A DNA stretch of 64,000 nucleotides from Actinopolyspora lacussalsi subsp. righensis. GTDB lineage: Bacteria > Actinomycetota > Actinomycetes > Mycobacteriales > Pseudonocardiaceae. Positions 49,455 to 59,921 of the stretch are shown one piece after another; the first letter of the stretch is position 1; every line of letters begins with the position of its first letter. The position numbers were made by a program, and so were the translations under genes. The stretch lies in NCBI RefSeq assembly GCF_900116555.1, contig NZ_FPAT01000002.1, positions 62,001 to 126,000 of the forward strand. The letters run 5' to 3'. The notes below the pieces were generated by a model. It was given only the letters and a program-made list of their open reading frames with translations, was not told the DNA's origin and made no database searches.

Positions 49455-50465
49455 TCAGCGGGTTTCCGGCCCCAACAACCTGCCGTGCAGCCACCGCGCG
49501 TGCTCGTCGTCGACCAGCGATTCGGCCGCCAACCACGCCGCTCCGGCGGCGCCGGGGCCCGCCTTGGCCAGCGGCGCGGCGCTCCGGGCGCGCAGTTCCC
49601 GTCGCACGGCCTCGTCGAGCGTTCCCTCGCCGGAGAGCAGGCTCCCGGCCAGCACGATCGGTGACTCGTCGGGCTCCTTCCGCACCGACAGCGCGTCGGC
49701 GGCCAGCAACCGCGCCCCCTTCGCCAGGATCTCCGCGGCTTTGCCGCCTCCTTCCGAGGCCGAGGCGGTGACCAGCGGCGCCAGCTCGGCCAACCGTGTC
49801 GGCGGGCCGTTGCCGAGCAGCGCGACGAGCCTGCGCACCAGCACCGGATCGGGGTCGGCCGCCGTCGCCGTTCCCGGAAGCAGCTCACCGAGCACCGAGG
49901 CCACCAGCGGGTCGTGCCGCTCCTCGCCGTGGTCGAGCGCACGCAGTGTCGTGCTCACGGCCTCGCGCCCGAGCCAGAACGCCGATCCCTCGTCGCCGAG
50001 CAGCCAGCCGTAACCACCCATCGTGCGTTCCAGGCGGTGCCGCTCGATCCGAGCCGTGATCGAACCCGTTCCCGCGATCAGCACGGTGCCGTCGGGTTCG
50101 GCGGTGCCCGCCGCGAACGCGACCTCGCTGTCGCTGACGGTCCGCACCGCACAGCTCAGACCCAAGGTGCGCCAGGCCTGCTCGAACAGCCCGGAGACGA
50201 CCGGGTCGGTGAGCTTGCTGATCCCGGCCATCCCCAGCACCGCCGCGCTCACGCGTTCCGGAACCGTGTCCGACAGCGCGGTCCGGGCGGCACGTGCGAC
50301 CTGTTCGACGGCCCGCTCGGGGGGATGGGTGTTGGGGTTGCCGCCACCCGCGTGCCCGGTTCCGAGCGTTCGTCCGCTCGTGTCGGTGAGCAACGCACGA
50401 CTGGAAGTGCCACCCACGTCGAGCCCGAGCAGCAGCGGACCGGCCGCGTCGTCGATATCGGTCAA
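49455..50465 (-). CDS. GlcNAc kinase-like / BadF-BadG-type ATPase
   Basis: 336 residues of the actin-like ATPase fold. It has the phosphate-1 motif LLGLDVGGTSSRALLTD, the phosphate-2 motif VLIAGTGSITARI and SPIVLAGSLLSGEG. The family includes N-acetylglucosamine kinases and related sugar kinases. Its proximity to an SIS-domain sugar-phosphate enzyme and dasR supports a role in GlcNAc use. The TTG start at 50463-50465 follows GGAGGGG. It is on the same strand as the SIS gene, 232 bases apart. Confidence 0.8.
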   Translation of the reverse strand: MTDIDDAAGPLLLGLDVGGTSSRALLTDTSGRTLGTGHAGGGNPNTHPPERAVEQVARAARTALSDTVPERVSAAVLGMAGISKLTDPVVSGLFEQAWRTLGLSCAVRTVSDSEVAFAAGTAEPDGTVLIAGTGSITARIERHRLERTMGGYGWLLGDEGSAFWLGREAVSTTLRALDHGEERHDPLVASVLGELLPGTATAADPDPVLVRRLVALLGNGPPTRLAELAPLVTASASEGGGKAAEILAKGARLLAADALSVRKEPDESPIVLAGSLLSGEGTLDEAVRRELRARSAAPLAKAGPGAAGAAWLAAESLVDDEHARWLHGRLLGPETR

Positions 50466-50525
50466 CTCTGTTCCCCTCCGAACCCGGTGCTCCCCGCGCT
50501 GCGCTGATCGGAGTAGCCTGACGGT

Positions 50526-50564
50526 GCCCGTCTCACCCCCGCCCCCTCGGTGAGGCGGGCTTTT
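50526..50564 (+). terminator. Rho-independent-like terminator pointing rightward
   Basis: GCCCGTCTCACC (50526-50537) pairs with GGTGAGGCGGGC (50549-50560) with one wobble, followed directly by TTTTC on the + strand. Both neighbouring genes are on the minus strand, so the stem-loop with U-tract faces away from them; see findings. Confidence 0.6.
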
Positions 50565-50697
50565 CGGTGTTCGAGGTGGTACCGCCGGGTGATCGGCTCC
50601 GGTGCGGGTACGCGAGGTCGTGTTGTGCGGCCACGAATCCGCGATGTGGTGATCCTGGCTCGGCGAGGTGGATTCCGCCACGTCCCGCTCCGGTGTG

Positions 50698-51768
50698 TCA
50701 CCGGGTGCGGGTCACCTTGTTCAGCCCGCGCGGGCTGTCCGGGTCGGCTCCCCGCTCCAGCGCCAGTGCCAGGGCCAGCCGCTGCACCGGCAGCACCTCC
50801 AGCAGCGGGGCCAGTTCCTCGGGAGTCTCCGGCAGACCGATGCTGTGGGCGCAGGGCATGCCCGCCGCGGCCGAACCGATCGCGCAGATGTCGGCTCCCC
50901 GCTCGTGCACCGTGCTCAGCACCTCGTTCATGGCCGTCCCGCCCTTCCCGGCGCTGCACAGCGCCAGCACAGCGGTCTCGGAGTCCACGGCCGCGACCGG
51001 GCCGTGCAGCAGGTCCGCTCCGCTGTAGGCCCGTGCCGAGAGGTAGCTGGTCTCGGCGAGCTTGAGCGCCGCCTCGGCCGCTGTCGCCGAGGAGTAGCCC
51101 CGCCCGGTGGTCAGCATCCGGTCGGCGAAGCGGTAGCGCCGTACCGCCTCGTCCAGCTCGTCCGAGGGCTCCAGGGCGCGCCGGGCCAGCTCGGGCAGCT
51201 CGCTGGCTCGTTCCGCCTTCCCACCGCGTATCGCGTCGATCAGCAGGTACAGCGTGAGCAGCGTAGCGCTGTAGGTCTTCGTGGCGGCCACGGCCCGCTC
51301 GGTACCCGCGCGGATGTCCGCCGAGAGCTCGGCGGCGTGGTTCAGGGCGGAGTCCGGGTTGTTGGTCACCGCCACGGTGGTGGCGCCGTCGCGACGCGCG
51401 GCCTGGGTGACTTCCAGCATGTCGGGGGAGCCGCCGCTCTGGCTGACCGAGATCAGCAGTACTTCGCTCAGATCGGGCCGGGCGTCGTAGAGCGTGGTGG
51501 TCGACGGGGAGACCAGTCCCGCGGGCAGCTGCAGCAGCACCTCGACCAGGTACTTGGCGTACAGCGCCGCGTGGTCGCTGGAGCCGCGTGCGGCCAGCAG
51601 CGCGAAGCGGGGTTTGCGTTCCGCTATGCGCCGGGCGACCTCGGCCAGCTCGGGGCGGTTGCCGAGCAGGCCGTCGAACACCGCGGGCTGTTCGGCGATC
51701 TCGGCGCTCATGTGCCTGCCGGGATGCTGAGTCCGCTCGTCGGCCCCGGCTCCGGGGTCCTCGCTCAT
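50698..51768 (-). CDS. Double SIS-domain sugar-phosphate isomerase/deaminase-like protein
   Basis: 356 residues with two SIS domains. The first contains ALLAARGSSDHAALYAKYLVE and LISVSQSGGSPDMLEV; the second contains RMLTTGRGYSSATAAEAALK and LHGPVAAVDSETAVLALC. It resembles GlmS C-terminal isomerase domains and AgaS/NagB-II-type glucosamine-6-phosphate deaminases, but lacks the glutaminase domain. A dre site 34 bases before the start makes it a direct DasR target by inference. It is divergent from dasR. Confidence 0.85.
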   Translation of the reverse strand: MSEDPGAGADERTQHPGRHMSAEIAEQPAVFDGLLGNRPELAEVARRIAERKPRFALLAARGSSDHAALYAKYLVEVLLQLPAGLVSPSTTTLYDARPDLSEVLLISVSQSGGSPDMLEVTQAARRDGATTVAVTNNPDSALNHAAELSADIRAGTERAVAATKTYSATLLTLYLLIDAIRGGKAERASELPELARRALEPSDELDEAVRRYRFADRMLTTGRGYSSATAAEAALKLAETSYLSARAYSGADLLHGPVAAVDSETAVLALCSAGKGGTAMNEVLSTVHERGADICAIGSAAAGMPCAHSIGLPETPEELAPLLEVLPVQRLALALALERGADPDSPRGLNKVTRTR

Positions 51769-51798
51769 GTCGTGGTCCGTTCGTGGTCGTGCGAGAAT

Positions 51799-51814
51799 TT
51801 CGGTCTAGACCAAT
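51799..51814. promoter_or_regulatory. DasR responsive element (dre) in SIS gene promoter
   Basis: The perfect palindrome GGTCTAGACC (51802-51811) in the context TTCGGTCTAGACCAAT matches the core of the known dre consensus (ACTGGTCTAGACCACT) from Streptomyces. It lies between the SIS gene and dasR, 31 bases or so upstream of the SIS start codon, so DasR should repress that gene in the absence of glucosamine-6-phosphate. Confidence 0.85.
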
Positions 51815-52005
51815 GCTACCGATAGCTCCGGCGGGCCGACAGCCCCGCTTGTCCACCGAACTCGCGGGCCGCACGACGGGTTGTGACCCCGGGCATATCG
51901 ACAAGGGGGCGGCGGGATGCGATTCCTACTGTGCCGTGAAACTCCGGCATGCTGGAATCGGTAGTGCTGATCGCCCCGTTCGCAGGCGCGACGGTAGGAG
52001 GAAAC

Positions 52006-52764
52006 ATGCTCGAAGCGTCGGTGCCCGGCGGGGCCGACATGCCGACCAAGAACCAACGCGAGCCCAAGTACTGGGGGTTGAAGCAGCATCTGCTGGACAT
52101 GCTTCGCTCCATGCCGGCTGGGTCCTCGATACCGACCGAGCGGGCGCTGGCCGCCGAGTTCGACGTCTCCCGCACCACGGTCCGGCAGGCGCTGGCCGAA
52201 CTGACGGTGGAGGGGAGGCTGCTGCGCGTCCAGGGCAAGGGCACGTTCGCCGCGCAACCCAAGGTGGCCCAGCGGTTGCAGCTGAGCAGCTACACCGAGG
52301 ACATGCGTGCCCAGGGCAGGCAGCCCGATTCCCGGCTGTTGGAGATGAACGAGGAGCCCGCCGAGCGGGAGCTGGCCCATCTGCTCGGCATCGGTTCCGG
52401 CAGTCCGGTGCTGCGGATGCGCAGGCTGCGGTTGGCCGACGACGAGGCGATGGCCATCGAGACCACCCATCTGCCGCTGAGCCGCTTCAAGGGGCTGACC
52501 CAGCTCGTGGAAGCGGGGGCTTCGCTGTACCAGGTGCTGCGTGAGCGGTACGGCATCTCCTTCGCCAGCGCCGAGGAGACCATCGAGACCGCGCTGGCCA
52601 GCCCGGAGGAGGCGGAACTGCTCGGTGCCGACGTGGGGCTGCCGATGCTGCTGCTGTCCCGGCACTCCTTCCACCAGGACGGCACCCCGGTGGAGTGGGT
52701 GCGTTCGATCTACCGGGGAGACCGCTACAAGTTCGTCGCCAGCCTCAATCCGCCAATGAACTGA
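52006..52764 (+). CDS. dasR: DasR: GntR/HutC-family GlcNAc-responsive global regulator
   Basis: 252 residues. The N-terminal winged helix ([20 protein letters not shown], then [20 protein letters not shown]) and effector-binding UTRA domain ([15 protein letters not shown], then [20 protein letters not shown]) follow Streptomyces DasR closely, including [16 protein letters not shown] at the end. In Streptomyces, DasR senses glucosamine-6-phosphate and controls chitin/GlcNAc use, development and antibiotics. The ATG at 52006 has AGGAGG upstream. It is divergent from the dre-controlled SIS gene. Its 3' end overlaps a convergent gene by 20 bases. Confidence 0.92.
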   Translation: MLEASVPGGADMPTKNQREPKYWGLKQHLLDMLRSMPAGSSIPTERALAAEFDVSRTTVRQALAELTVEGRLLRVQGKGTFAAQPKVAQRLQLSSYTEDMRAQGRQPDSRLLEMNEEPAERELAHLLGIGSGSPVLRMRRLRLADDEAMAIETTHLPLSRFKGLTQLVEAGASLYQVLRERYGISFASAEETIETALASPEEAELLGADVGLPMLLLSRHSFHQDGTPVEWVRSIYRGDRYKFVASLNPPMN

Positions 52765-53722
52765 GCAGCGCGGCGCGGTCGATGTTCCCGCCGCTGACCA
52801 CCGCCACCGTGGGGGTCGTCCCCGACTCCCACGTGCGGTGGCGGTGCGCGGCCGTGGTCACCGCCCCGCTGGGCTCCGCGACCAGTCGGCAGCTCTCGGC
52901 GAGGAATCCCACCGCTTCGCCGATCTCGTCCTCGGAGACCGTGCGGATGTCGTCGACCAGCTCGCGGATGTGGGCGAAGGTGAACTCGGAGGGCTGCGCG
53001 GTCAGCCCGTCGGCCCGGGTGCTGGTGCGCGCCGCCACCGACCAGTGGCGGCGCTCGCCCGCGTAAAAGCTCTCCCTGGTGTCCGCGGCCAGCTCCGGTT
53101 CCACCCCCACCAGCCGCACGCGGGCGCGGCAACCAGCCAGCCCGGCGGCGACCCCCGAGATCAAACCGCCGCCGCTGACCGGCACCAGCACCGTCACCTC
53201 GGACAGCCCGAGCGCGTCGATGTCCTCGGCGATCTCCAGCCCCACCGTCGCCTGCCCCGCGACCACGGTCGCGTCGTCGAACGGCGGGATCAGCCGTGCG
53301 CCGCGCCGCTCGGCGATCTCACCGGCACGCGACTCCCGTTCCGAGACCTCCACCGGCACGATCTCGGCACCCAGCGCACGCGCCGCGGCGACCTTCGCCG
53401 CCGGGGCGGTGTGCGGCACCACCACGGTCGCCGGTATCCCGAACACCTTCCCGGCGTGGGCCACGGCACGCGCGTGGTTCCCGCTGGAGTAGGCGACTAT
53501 CCCCCTGGCGCGGGTGCGTTCGTCCAACACGGCCGTGGCGTGCAGCGCACCCCTGATCTTGAAGGCCCCGGTCGGTTGCAGGCTCTCCGGCTTGAGCAGC
53601 AGCGGAGCGTTCCGGTCGGCGTCGGGTGCCGGAAGCAGCGGTGTACGCACCGGGCCCCGGGGCCCCAGCTGTCCCAGGATCTCCCGCGCGGCACGCGCGT
53701 CCTCGTTCGTGACCAACGACAT
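52745..53722 (-). CDS. Threonine/serine dehydratase-like PLP enzyme, second copy
   Basis: 325 residues. The motifs are [14 protein letters not shown] with the PLP lysine (K55), [19 protein letters not shown] and [18 protein letters not shown]. The C-terminal [13 protein letters not shown] is as in racemase/dehydratase members. There is no regulatory ACT domain. The ATG at 53720-53722 was chosen by homology. It overlaps dasR tail to tail. It is related to, but clearly distinct from, the enzyme at 15091-16032. Confidence 0.87.
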   Translation of the reverse strand: MSLVTNEDARAAREILGQLGPRGPVRTPLLPAPDADRNAPLLLKPESLQPTGAFKIRGALHATAVLDERTRARGIVAYSSGNHARAVAHAGKVFGIPATVVVPHTAPAAKVAAARALGAEIVPVEVSERESRAGEIAERRGARLIPPFDDATVVAGQATVGLEIAEDIDALGLSEVTVLVPVSGGGLISGVAAGLAGCRARVRLVGVEPELAADTRESFYAGERRHWSVAARTSTRADGLTAQPSEFTFAHIRELVDDIRTVSEDEIGEAVGFLAESCRLVAEPSGAVTTAAHRHRTWESGTTPTVAVVSGGNIDRAALLSSLAD

Positions 53723-53952
53723 GCGGAAATCCTTGCCGATCCGGTGAGCCGTCCCGCTTCCGGGGTCGACCGCGGGGTGCCCCGGCCGCGCGGCATCGTG
53801 GTGCACCCGATGCTTCCGGCTCCGGAGATCCTTCGGTGCTCGCGAGCACCGGTGTTACACCGAGTGGGAGTACTCACTAGCGGGGCTCTCCCGGGAGCAG
53901 CACGCCGAGATCGTCCGTTGGACGTGCGAGGCGACGACTGCGTGGGAGAGAG

Positions 53953-55038
53953 ATGAGCCAACAGCGGGATCCGGACATCCAGGGGGAGGAGGAGTCCGAC
54001 AAGGCCGAGCCCAAGCGCTCGACGAAACCGTTCGACAAGCTCGGTGTTTCGCCCGCCCAGGTGACCGGTACCGGGCTCGCCGCAGCCACGGCCGCGGTGC
54101 TCGGTGGTCAGCTCGGGATAGCCGGAACGGTTTCCGGTGCGGCGCTGACCAGTGTGGTGATCACGCTCGGCGGGGCGGTGTACCAGCGTTCGCTGGAATC
54201 GACCAGGGAGAAGGCGGCCAATGCCGCTTTGAAGCGAGCCGCCAGGCGCAGGGCGGTGCGAACCGGGAACGCGGCGGGGTGGGTGGACCCGCACGCGCCC
54301 ACCGAGCCGATGCGACAACGACCGACCACGGGGACGGCGAACACGGGGATCGGCAGTGCCGGAACGGGCACCGCGAGTGGTTCCCCGACGGTCGAGCGGC
54401 CCGACGCGGAAGTCACCAGACGGCTGGTGGCGCCGGACGCAACCAGGCGGATACGTCCCGCCGGGTACGGCGACTCGTCGGACGAACCGACAAGCGTCAT
54501 CGGCGGCGCCGCTAGTGGCGGCGCAGCCGCGAACGGGAGGAACGCGGCGAACGGGGAGACCAGCCCGAGCGGCGACGAATCCTCCGTCCGGCGTGGACGG
54601 CGTCGTTTCAACTGGCGCGTGGTGGCCCTGACCAGTGGACTCGCGTTCGTGCTGTGCATGGTGCTGATCACCGGTTACGAGAGCATCACCGGTGACTCGG
54701 TCTCCGGCGATTCCGGTGGGACCACCGTGGGGAACATGTTCCGGCAGGGCGATGCCGGTACGCGGTCCGATCCGTCCGAGGGGCAGGAGCCGGTGCCCGC
54801 CTCCGAGTCGAGTTCGACCCCCGAACCCTCCGAATCCTCCGAGCCCTCCGGCACGAGTACCGCATCGAGTGAGACCTCCGCTCCGGAGGAGTCCGGTGAG
54901 CAGCGGCCCGGCAGCACCACGGATTCGACGTCCCCCACCGAGTCCGAGACCCCGGAGACGTCGGAGACCGGCTCGGCCGAACCCACACCGAGCGCGCGCC
55001 TCCGACAGACCGGTCACCCCTCGGCACCCGGCGAGTGA
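53953..55038 (+). CDS. Membrane-anchored protein with low-complexity tail
   Basis: 361 residues. The N-terminal part has a possible glycine-rich amphipathic region (VTGTGLAAATAAVLGGQLGI, then VVITLGGAVYQRSLEST). A middle basic linker precedes one strong transmembrane helix (VVALTSGLAFVLCMVLITGY). The ~115-residue extracellular tail is Ser/Glu/Pro/Thr-rich (EPSESSEPSGTSTASSET-type). No domain is recognised. It may be a cell-surface or envelope protein; function is unknown. Confidence 0.7.
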   Translation: MSQQRDPDIQGEEESDKAEPKRSTKPFDKLGVSPAQVTGTGLAAATAAVLGGQLGIAGTVSGAALTSVVITLGGAVYQRSLESTREKAANAALKRAARRRAVRTGNAAGWVDPHAPTEPMRQRPTTGTANTGIGSAGTGTASGSPTVERPDAEVTRRLVAPDATRRIRPAGYGDSSDEPTSVIGGAASGGAAANGRNAANGETSPSGDESSVRRGRRRFNWRVVALTSGLAFVLCMVLITGYESITGDSVSGDSGGTTVGNMFRQGDAGTRSDPSEGQEPVPASESSSTPEPSESSEPSGTSTASSETSAPEESGEQRPGSTTDSTSPTESETPETSETGSAEPTPSARLRQTGHPSAPGE

Positions 55039-55234
55039 TTGATCCGGTTGGTTCGTTTCGTCCGTTATTTCGATCACGCGAAGTGGCGGCGAAAACACAC
55101 CGTGAGTTATTCCGCTGATACCTCTCCGATATCGCGGCGAGATCTGCTAGGTTGCGCAGCAATGCTGGCGCGGTGATCGCCCAACGCCGCTCACGCGATC
55201 GTGGAAATTTTCCCGCTTTCGAGGGAGGCCGTCA

Positions 55235-56362
55235 GTGAAGTTAGGGATCGCCTGTCGTCTCGTGGGGACCCTGTTGTTGGCGACGGCCACCGTCGCGACC
55301 GCGGCACCTGCCGCCTCGGCAGCCGACAACACGAACACCGCTGAACCGGACGGGGCCGCTTCGCTGCTCAAGGCGATGCAGCGCGACCTCGGTCTCAGCG
55401 CACGCGAGTCCCGGCTGCGGTTGTACCGGGAGACGATAGCCGAGCAGGTCCGCCACACGCTGCGGCGCACGCTGGGGAACTCCTACGGCGGCGCGCACTA
55501 CGACGCCGCGAGCGGGCGGCTGGTGGTCGGCGTGACCGACCGCTCCCGGCTGGCCGACGCCCGCGCCGCCGGTGCACGGGCCGAGCTGGTCCAGTACAGC
55601 TCCCGGTACCTCGAAGGCATCGCCGAGCGGCTGGACGGATCGCTGCGCGGCGCCCCGGCCGCGGTGACCGGGCACTACGTGGACACCACGGACAACTCGG
55701 TGGTGCTCACCGCCGAACGGGGCAGCGCGCCGCGGGTGCGGGAGTTCCTCCGCTCCACCGGGGTGCCCACCGAGGCGGTACGAATCACCGAGACCCCGGG
55801 CGAGCCGCGACTCTACGCCGACGTGATCGGCGGCAACCCCTACTACACGGGTGGTGACACCCGTTGCTCGATCGGCTTCGCCGTCCGGGGTGGATTCCTC
55901 AGCGCGGGGCACTGCGCCGCCACCGGGGACGGCACCAGCAACCCGGCGGGGACGGTGGCGGGCTCCTCCTTCCCCGGTGACGACTTCTCCTTCGTCCGCA
56001 GCTCGGCACCCGGTAAACCGCTGGTCAACGACTACGGCGGTGGCACCGTCAACATCGCGGGTTCCACGGAGGCGCCGGTGGGAGCCTCGGTGTGCCGTTC
56101 CGGCTCCACGACCGGCTGGCACTGCGGCACCATCGTCGGCAAGCACCAGAGCGTGCGCTACCCCGAGGGGATCGTCGAAGGACTCACCCGTACCGACGTC
56201 TGCGCCGAGCCCGGCGACTCCGGTGGTTCGTTCGTCTCCGGGCGGCAGGCGCAGGGAATCACCTCCGGTGGTTGGGGCAACTGCACCTCCGGCGGGACCA
56301 CCTTCTTCCAGCCGGTCAACGAGGCACTGGGCCGCTACGGCGTCTCTCTCCTGACCGGCTGA
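55235..56362 (+). CDS. Secreted streptogrisin/alpha-lytic-type serine protease (S1E)
   Basis: 375 residues. The signal peptide (IACRLVGTLLLATATVATAA) is followed by a ~150-residue prodomain (LLKAMQRDLGLSARESRLRL, LVVGVTDRSRLADARAAGA) and a ~185-residue catalytic domain starting near DVIGGNPYYTGGDTRCSIGF. The triad is visible: His in FLSAGHCAATG, Asp in PGDDFSFV and Ser in EPGDSGGSFVSG. It is probably secreted and self-processed. The GTG start follows GAGGGAGG. It may act in extracellular protein degradation. Confidence 0.92.
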   Translation: MKLGIACRLVGTLLLATATVATAAPAASAADNTNTAEPDGAASLLKAMQRDLGLSARESRLRLYRETIAEQVRHTLRRTLGNSYGGAHYDAASGRLVVGVTDRSRLADARAAGARAELVQYSSRYLEGIAERLDGSLRGAPAAVTGHYVDTTDNSVVLTAERGSAPRVREFLRSTGVPTEAVRITETPGEPRLYADVIGGNPYYTGGDTRCSIGFAVRGGFLSAGHCAATGDGTSNPAGTVAGSSFPGDDFSFVRSSAPGKPLVNDYGGGTVNIAGSTEAPVGASVCRSGSTTGWHCGTIVGKHQSVRYPEGIVEGLTRTDVCAEPGDSGGSFVSGRQAQGITSGGWGNCTSGGTTFFQPVNEALGRYGVSLLTG

Positions 56363-56395
56363 TTCCCGTGTGACCGCTCGGCTTGCTCGGCGGTG

Positions 56396-56428
56396 CGGGT
56401 GGCGGAACCTCCGGCACGGCTCTCGCCC
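56396..56428 (+). repeat. Second dispersed repeat family, copy 3
   Basis: GCGGGTGGCGGAACCTCCGG, then CACGGCTCTCGCC. It lies only 11 bases before palindrome copy 7. The same order (second-family core then palindrome) is seen at 45099/45296 with more spacing. Confidence 0.7.
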
Positions 56429-56438
56429 AGCGGCGCGG

Positions 56439-56456
56439 CGATTTCGCGAGAAATCG
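56439..56456 (+). repeat. Dispersed palindrome copy 7
   Basis: CGATTTCGCGAGAAATCG, a perfect copy. The left flank is GCGCGG and the right flank is ACGCT. Confidence 0.85.
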
Positions 56457-56687
56457 ACGCTGTTCTAGCCGCGCGGCCGCGACCACGATTCGGTGCCTGG
56501 AGCGCCGGAGAGGGACAACAGCACCACCGAGAAGGCAGGACGGCACGGAGTTCCGGCGGGCACCGGCTCGGTGCCCGCCCCACGGACGGTGTTCGGTCCC
56601 GCCGACGTGCGAGCGGCGGGAACGACTCCGGGCGGCGGCCCCCGGCCCCCTCCCAGCGGGGGCCGCCGTCACCACGGAGCGCACCGT

Positions 56688-56705
56688 CGATTCCTCGCGA
56701 AATCG
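56688..56705 (-). repeat. Dispersed palindrome copy 8
   Basis: CGATTCCTCGCGAAATCG: one arm substitution. The orientation is opposite to copy 7. It is 64 bases from copy 9. Confidence 0.8.
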
Positions 56706-56751
56706 CCGCCCCACCGTTCCGAGAGGGTTGGTGGTCCGTAGGGGACGGGGT

Positions 56752-56769
56752 CGATTTCTCGCGAAATCG
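56752..56769 (-). repeat. Dispersed palindrome copy 9
   Basis: CGATTTCTCGCGAAATCG, a perfect copy with left flank GGGGT and right flank TCGGGC. Confidence 0.85.
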
Positions 56770-56894
56770 TCGGGCAGTGCCGCCGATCGCCGGGACGTAC
56801 GGCCACACGGGAAGTGGTGTCGTTCCGCTTCGGCTCGCGGTCACCCGATCCGGTCGTCCACCGTGCTTCGCGGCCGTACTGGGCTCACCAGCGG

Positions 56895-57569
56895 TCAGCC
56901 CACCAGGCGGGAGCGCAGTTGCGCGGCGGCCTCCCTGGGGTTCTCCGCCTCGGTGATCGCGCGGACCACCACCACGCGCTCGGCGCCGGCCGCCATGACC
57001 TCGTCCAGGTTCTCCGGCCCGATGCCGCCGATCGCGAACCACGGCCTGCCGTGTCCGTGGTGCTCGGCGGCGTGGCTCACCAGGTCGATCCCCGCTGCCT
57101 CGCGGCCCGGCTTCGTGGGGGTGGTCCACACCGGGCCGGTGCAGAAGTAGTCCACCCCGCGCTCGGTGGCCGCCGAGTCGGCCTGCACCACGTCGTGCGT
57201 GGAACGCCCGATGATCATCTGATCGCCGACGATGCCACGGGCGGTGTCCACCGGTAGGTCGTCCTGTCCCAGGTGCAGCACGTCCGCGTCGACGGCCAGC
57301 GCGATGTCCGCGCGGTCGTTGACAGCCAGCAGCGCGTCGTGCCGAACGCAGGAGTCGGCGAGCACCCGCAACGCCGCCAGCTCCTCGCGGGCCTCCAGCG
57401 GAGCGCCGGACTCGTCCTTGTCACGCAGCTGGATGATGTCCACCCCGCCCGCCAGCGCCTCGTCCACGAACTCGGCGAGGTCACCGCGTTCCCGGCGCGC
57501 GTCGGTGCACAAGTACAGCCGCGCCTGAGCCAGCCGGGCGCGCATTCCGTAGCCGTCCATTCCGGGCAT
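56895..57569 (-). CDS. thiE: Thiamine-phosphate synthase
   Basis: 224 residues. It is a TIM-barrel enzyme with [66 protein letters not shown] and [15 protein letters not shown]. It couples HMP-pyrophosphate and the thiazole phosphate to thiamine phosphate. It is divergent from the thiO operon; unlike that operon, no TPP riboswitch precedes it. The start at ATG 57569 (or ATG 57560, three codons later) is chosen from homology. Confidence 0.94.
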   Translation of the reverse strand: MPGMDGYGMRARLAQARLYLCTDARRERGDLAEFVDEALAGGVDIIQLRDKDESGAPLEAREELAALRVLADSCVRHDALLAVNDRADIALAVDADVLHLGQDDLPVDTARGIVGDQMIIGRSTHDVVQADSAATERGVDYFCTGPVWTTPTKPGREAAGIDLVSHAAEHHGHGRPWFAIGGIGPENLDEVMAAGAERVVVVRAITEAENPREAAAQLRSRLVG

Positions 57570-57711
57570 GCGTCCAGGGTAGGCCACGCGCCGGTAGGTG
57601 GCGCCAGTCACATCCCGCTGTGGCTCCGGTGGAAACATCCGGTCGACGTGACCAGCGGCTCGTCGAGCACTACCTGACGCGGACGGAGTTCATCACCTAA
57701 GCTGTGCGGTG

Positions 57712-57800
57712 GGTACCCGCGGGAGTCCGACCGAACGGACTGAGAGGGGGCTGAAGCCCCGACCGCCGAACCTGATCCGGATCATGCCGGCGCAGGGAGC
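57712..57800 (+). ncRNA. TPP riboswitch (thi-box) upstream of thiO
   Basis: Conserved TPP-sensor sequence: CTGAGAGG at 57740-57747, GACCGCCGAACCTGATCCGG and then ATCATGCCGG, closing with GCGCAGGGAG. These are the helix P2/P3 and P4/P5 core strings of the thi-box. The final GGGAG acts as the ribosome binding site of thiO, 6-7 bases before its TTG start, so ligand-bound folding can hide it. This implies translational repression of thiOSG by thiamine pyrophosphate. Confidence 0.93.
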
Positions 57801-57805
57801 GAGCA

Positions 57806-59885
<2,080 letters not shown>

Positions 59886-59921
59886 GGAAGGTGGGAGTCT
59901 CCCGAATCCCACTCGGTTCAC

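Larger units (their letters stand above)
56363..56894. other. Intergenic region with three palindrome copies
   Basis: 532 bases between convergent genes, with no supported gene. It carries a second-family copy (56396-56428) and three copies of the 18-bp palindrome (56439, 56688, 56752). It is the densest cluster of these elements in the window. Confidence 0.6.

Noticed and set aside
57570..57700. Second TPP riboswitch in front of thiE
   Set aside because: The minus-strand leader of thiE lacks the CTGAGA and CCTGATCCGG-type core strings that are clear in front of thiO.
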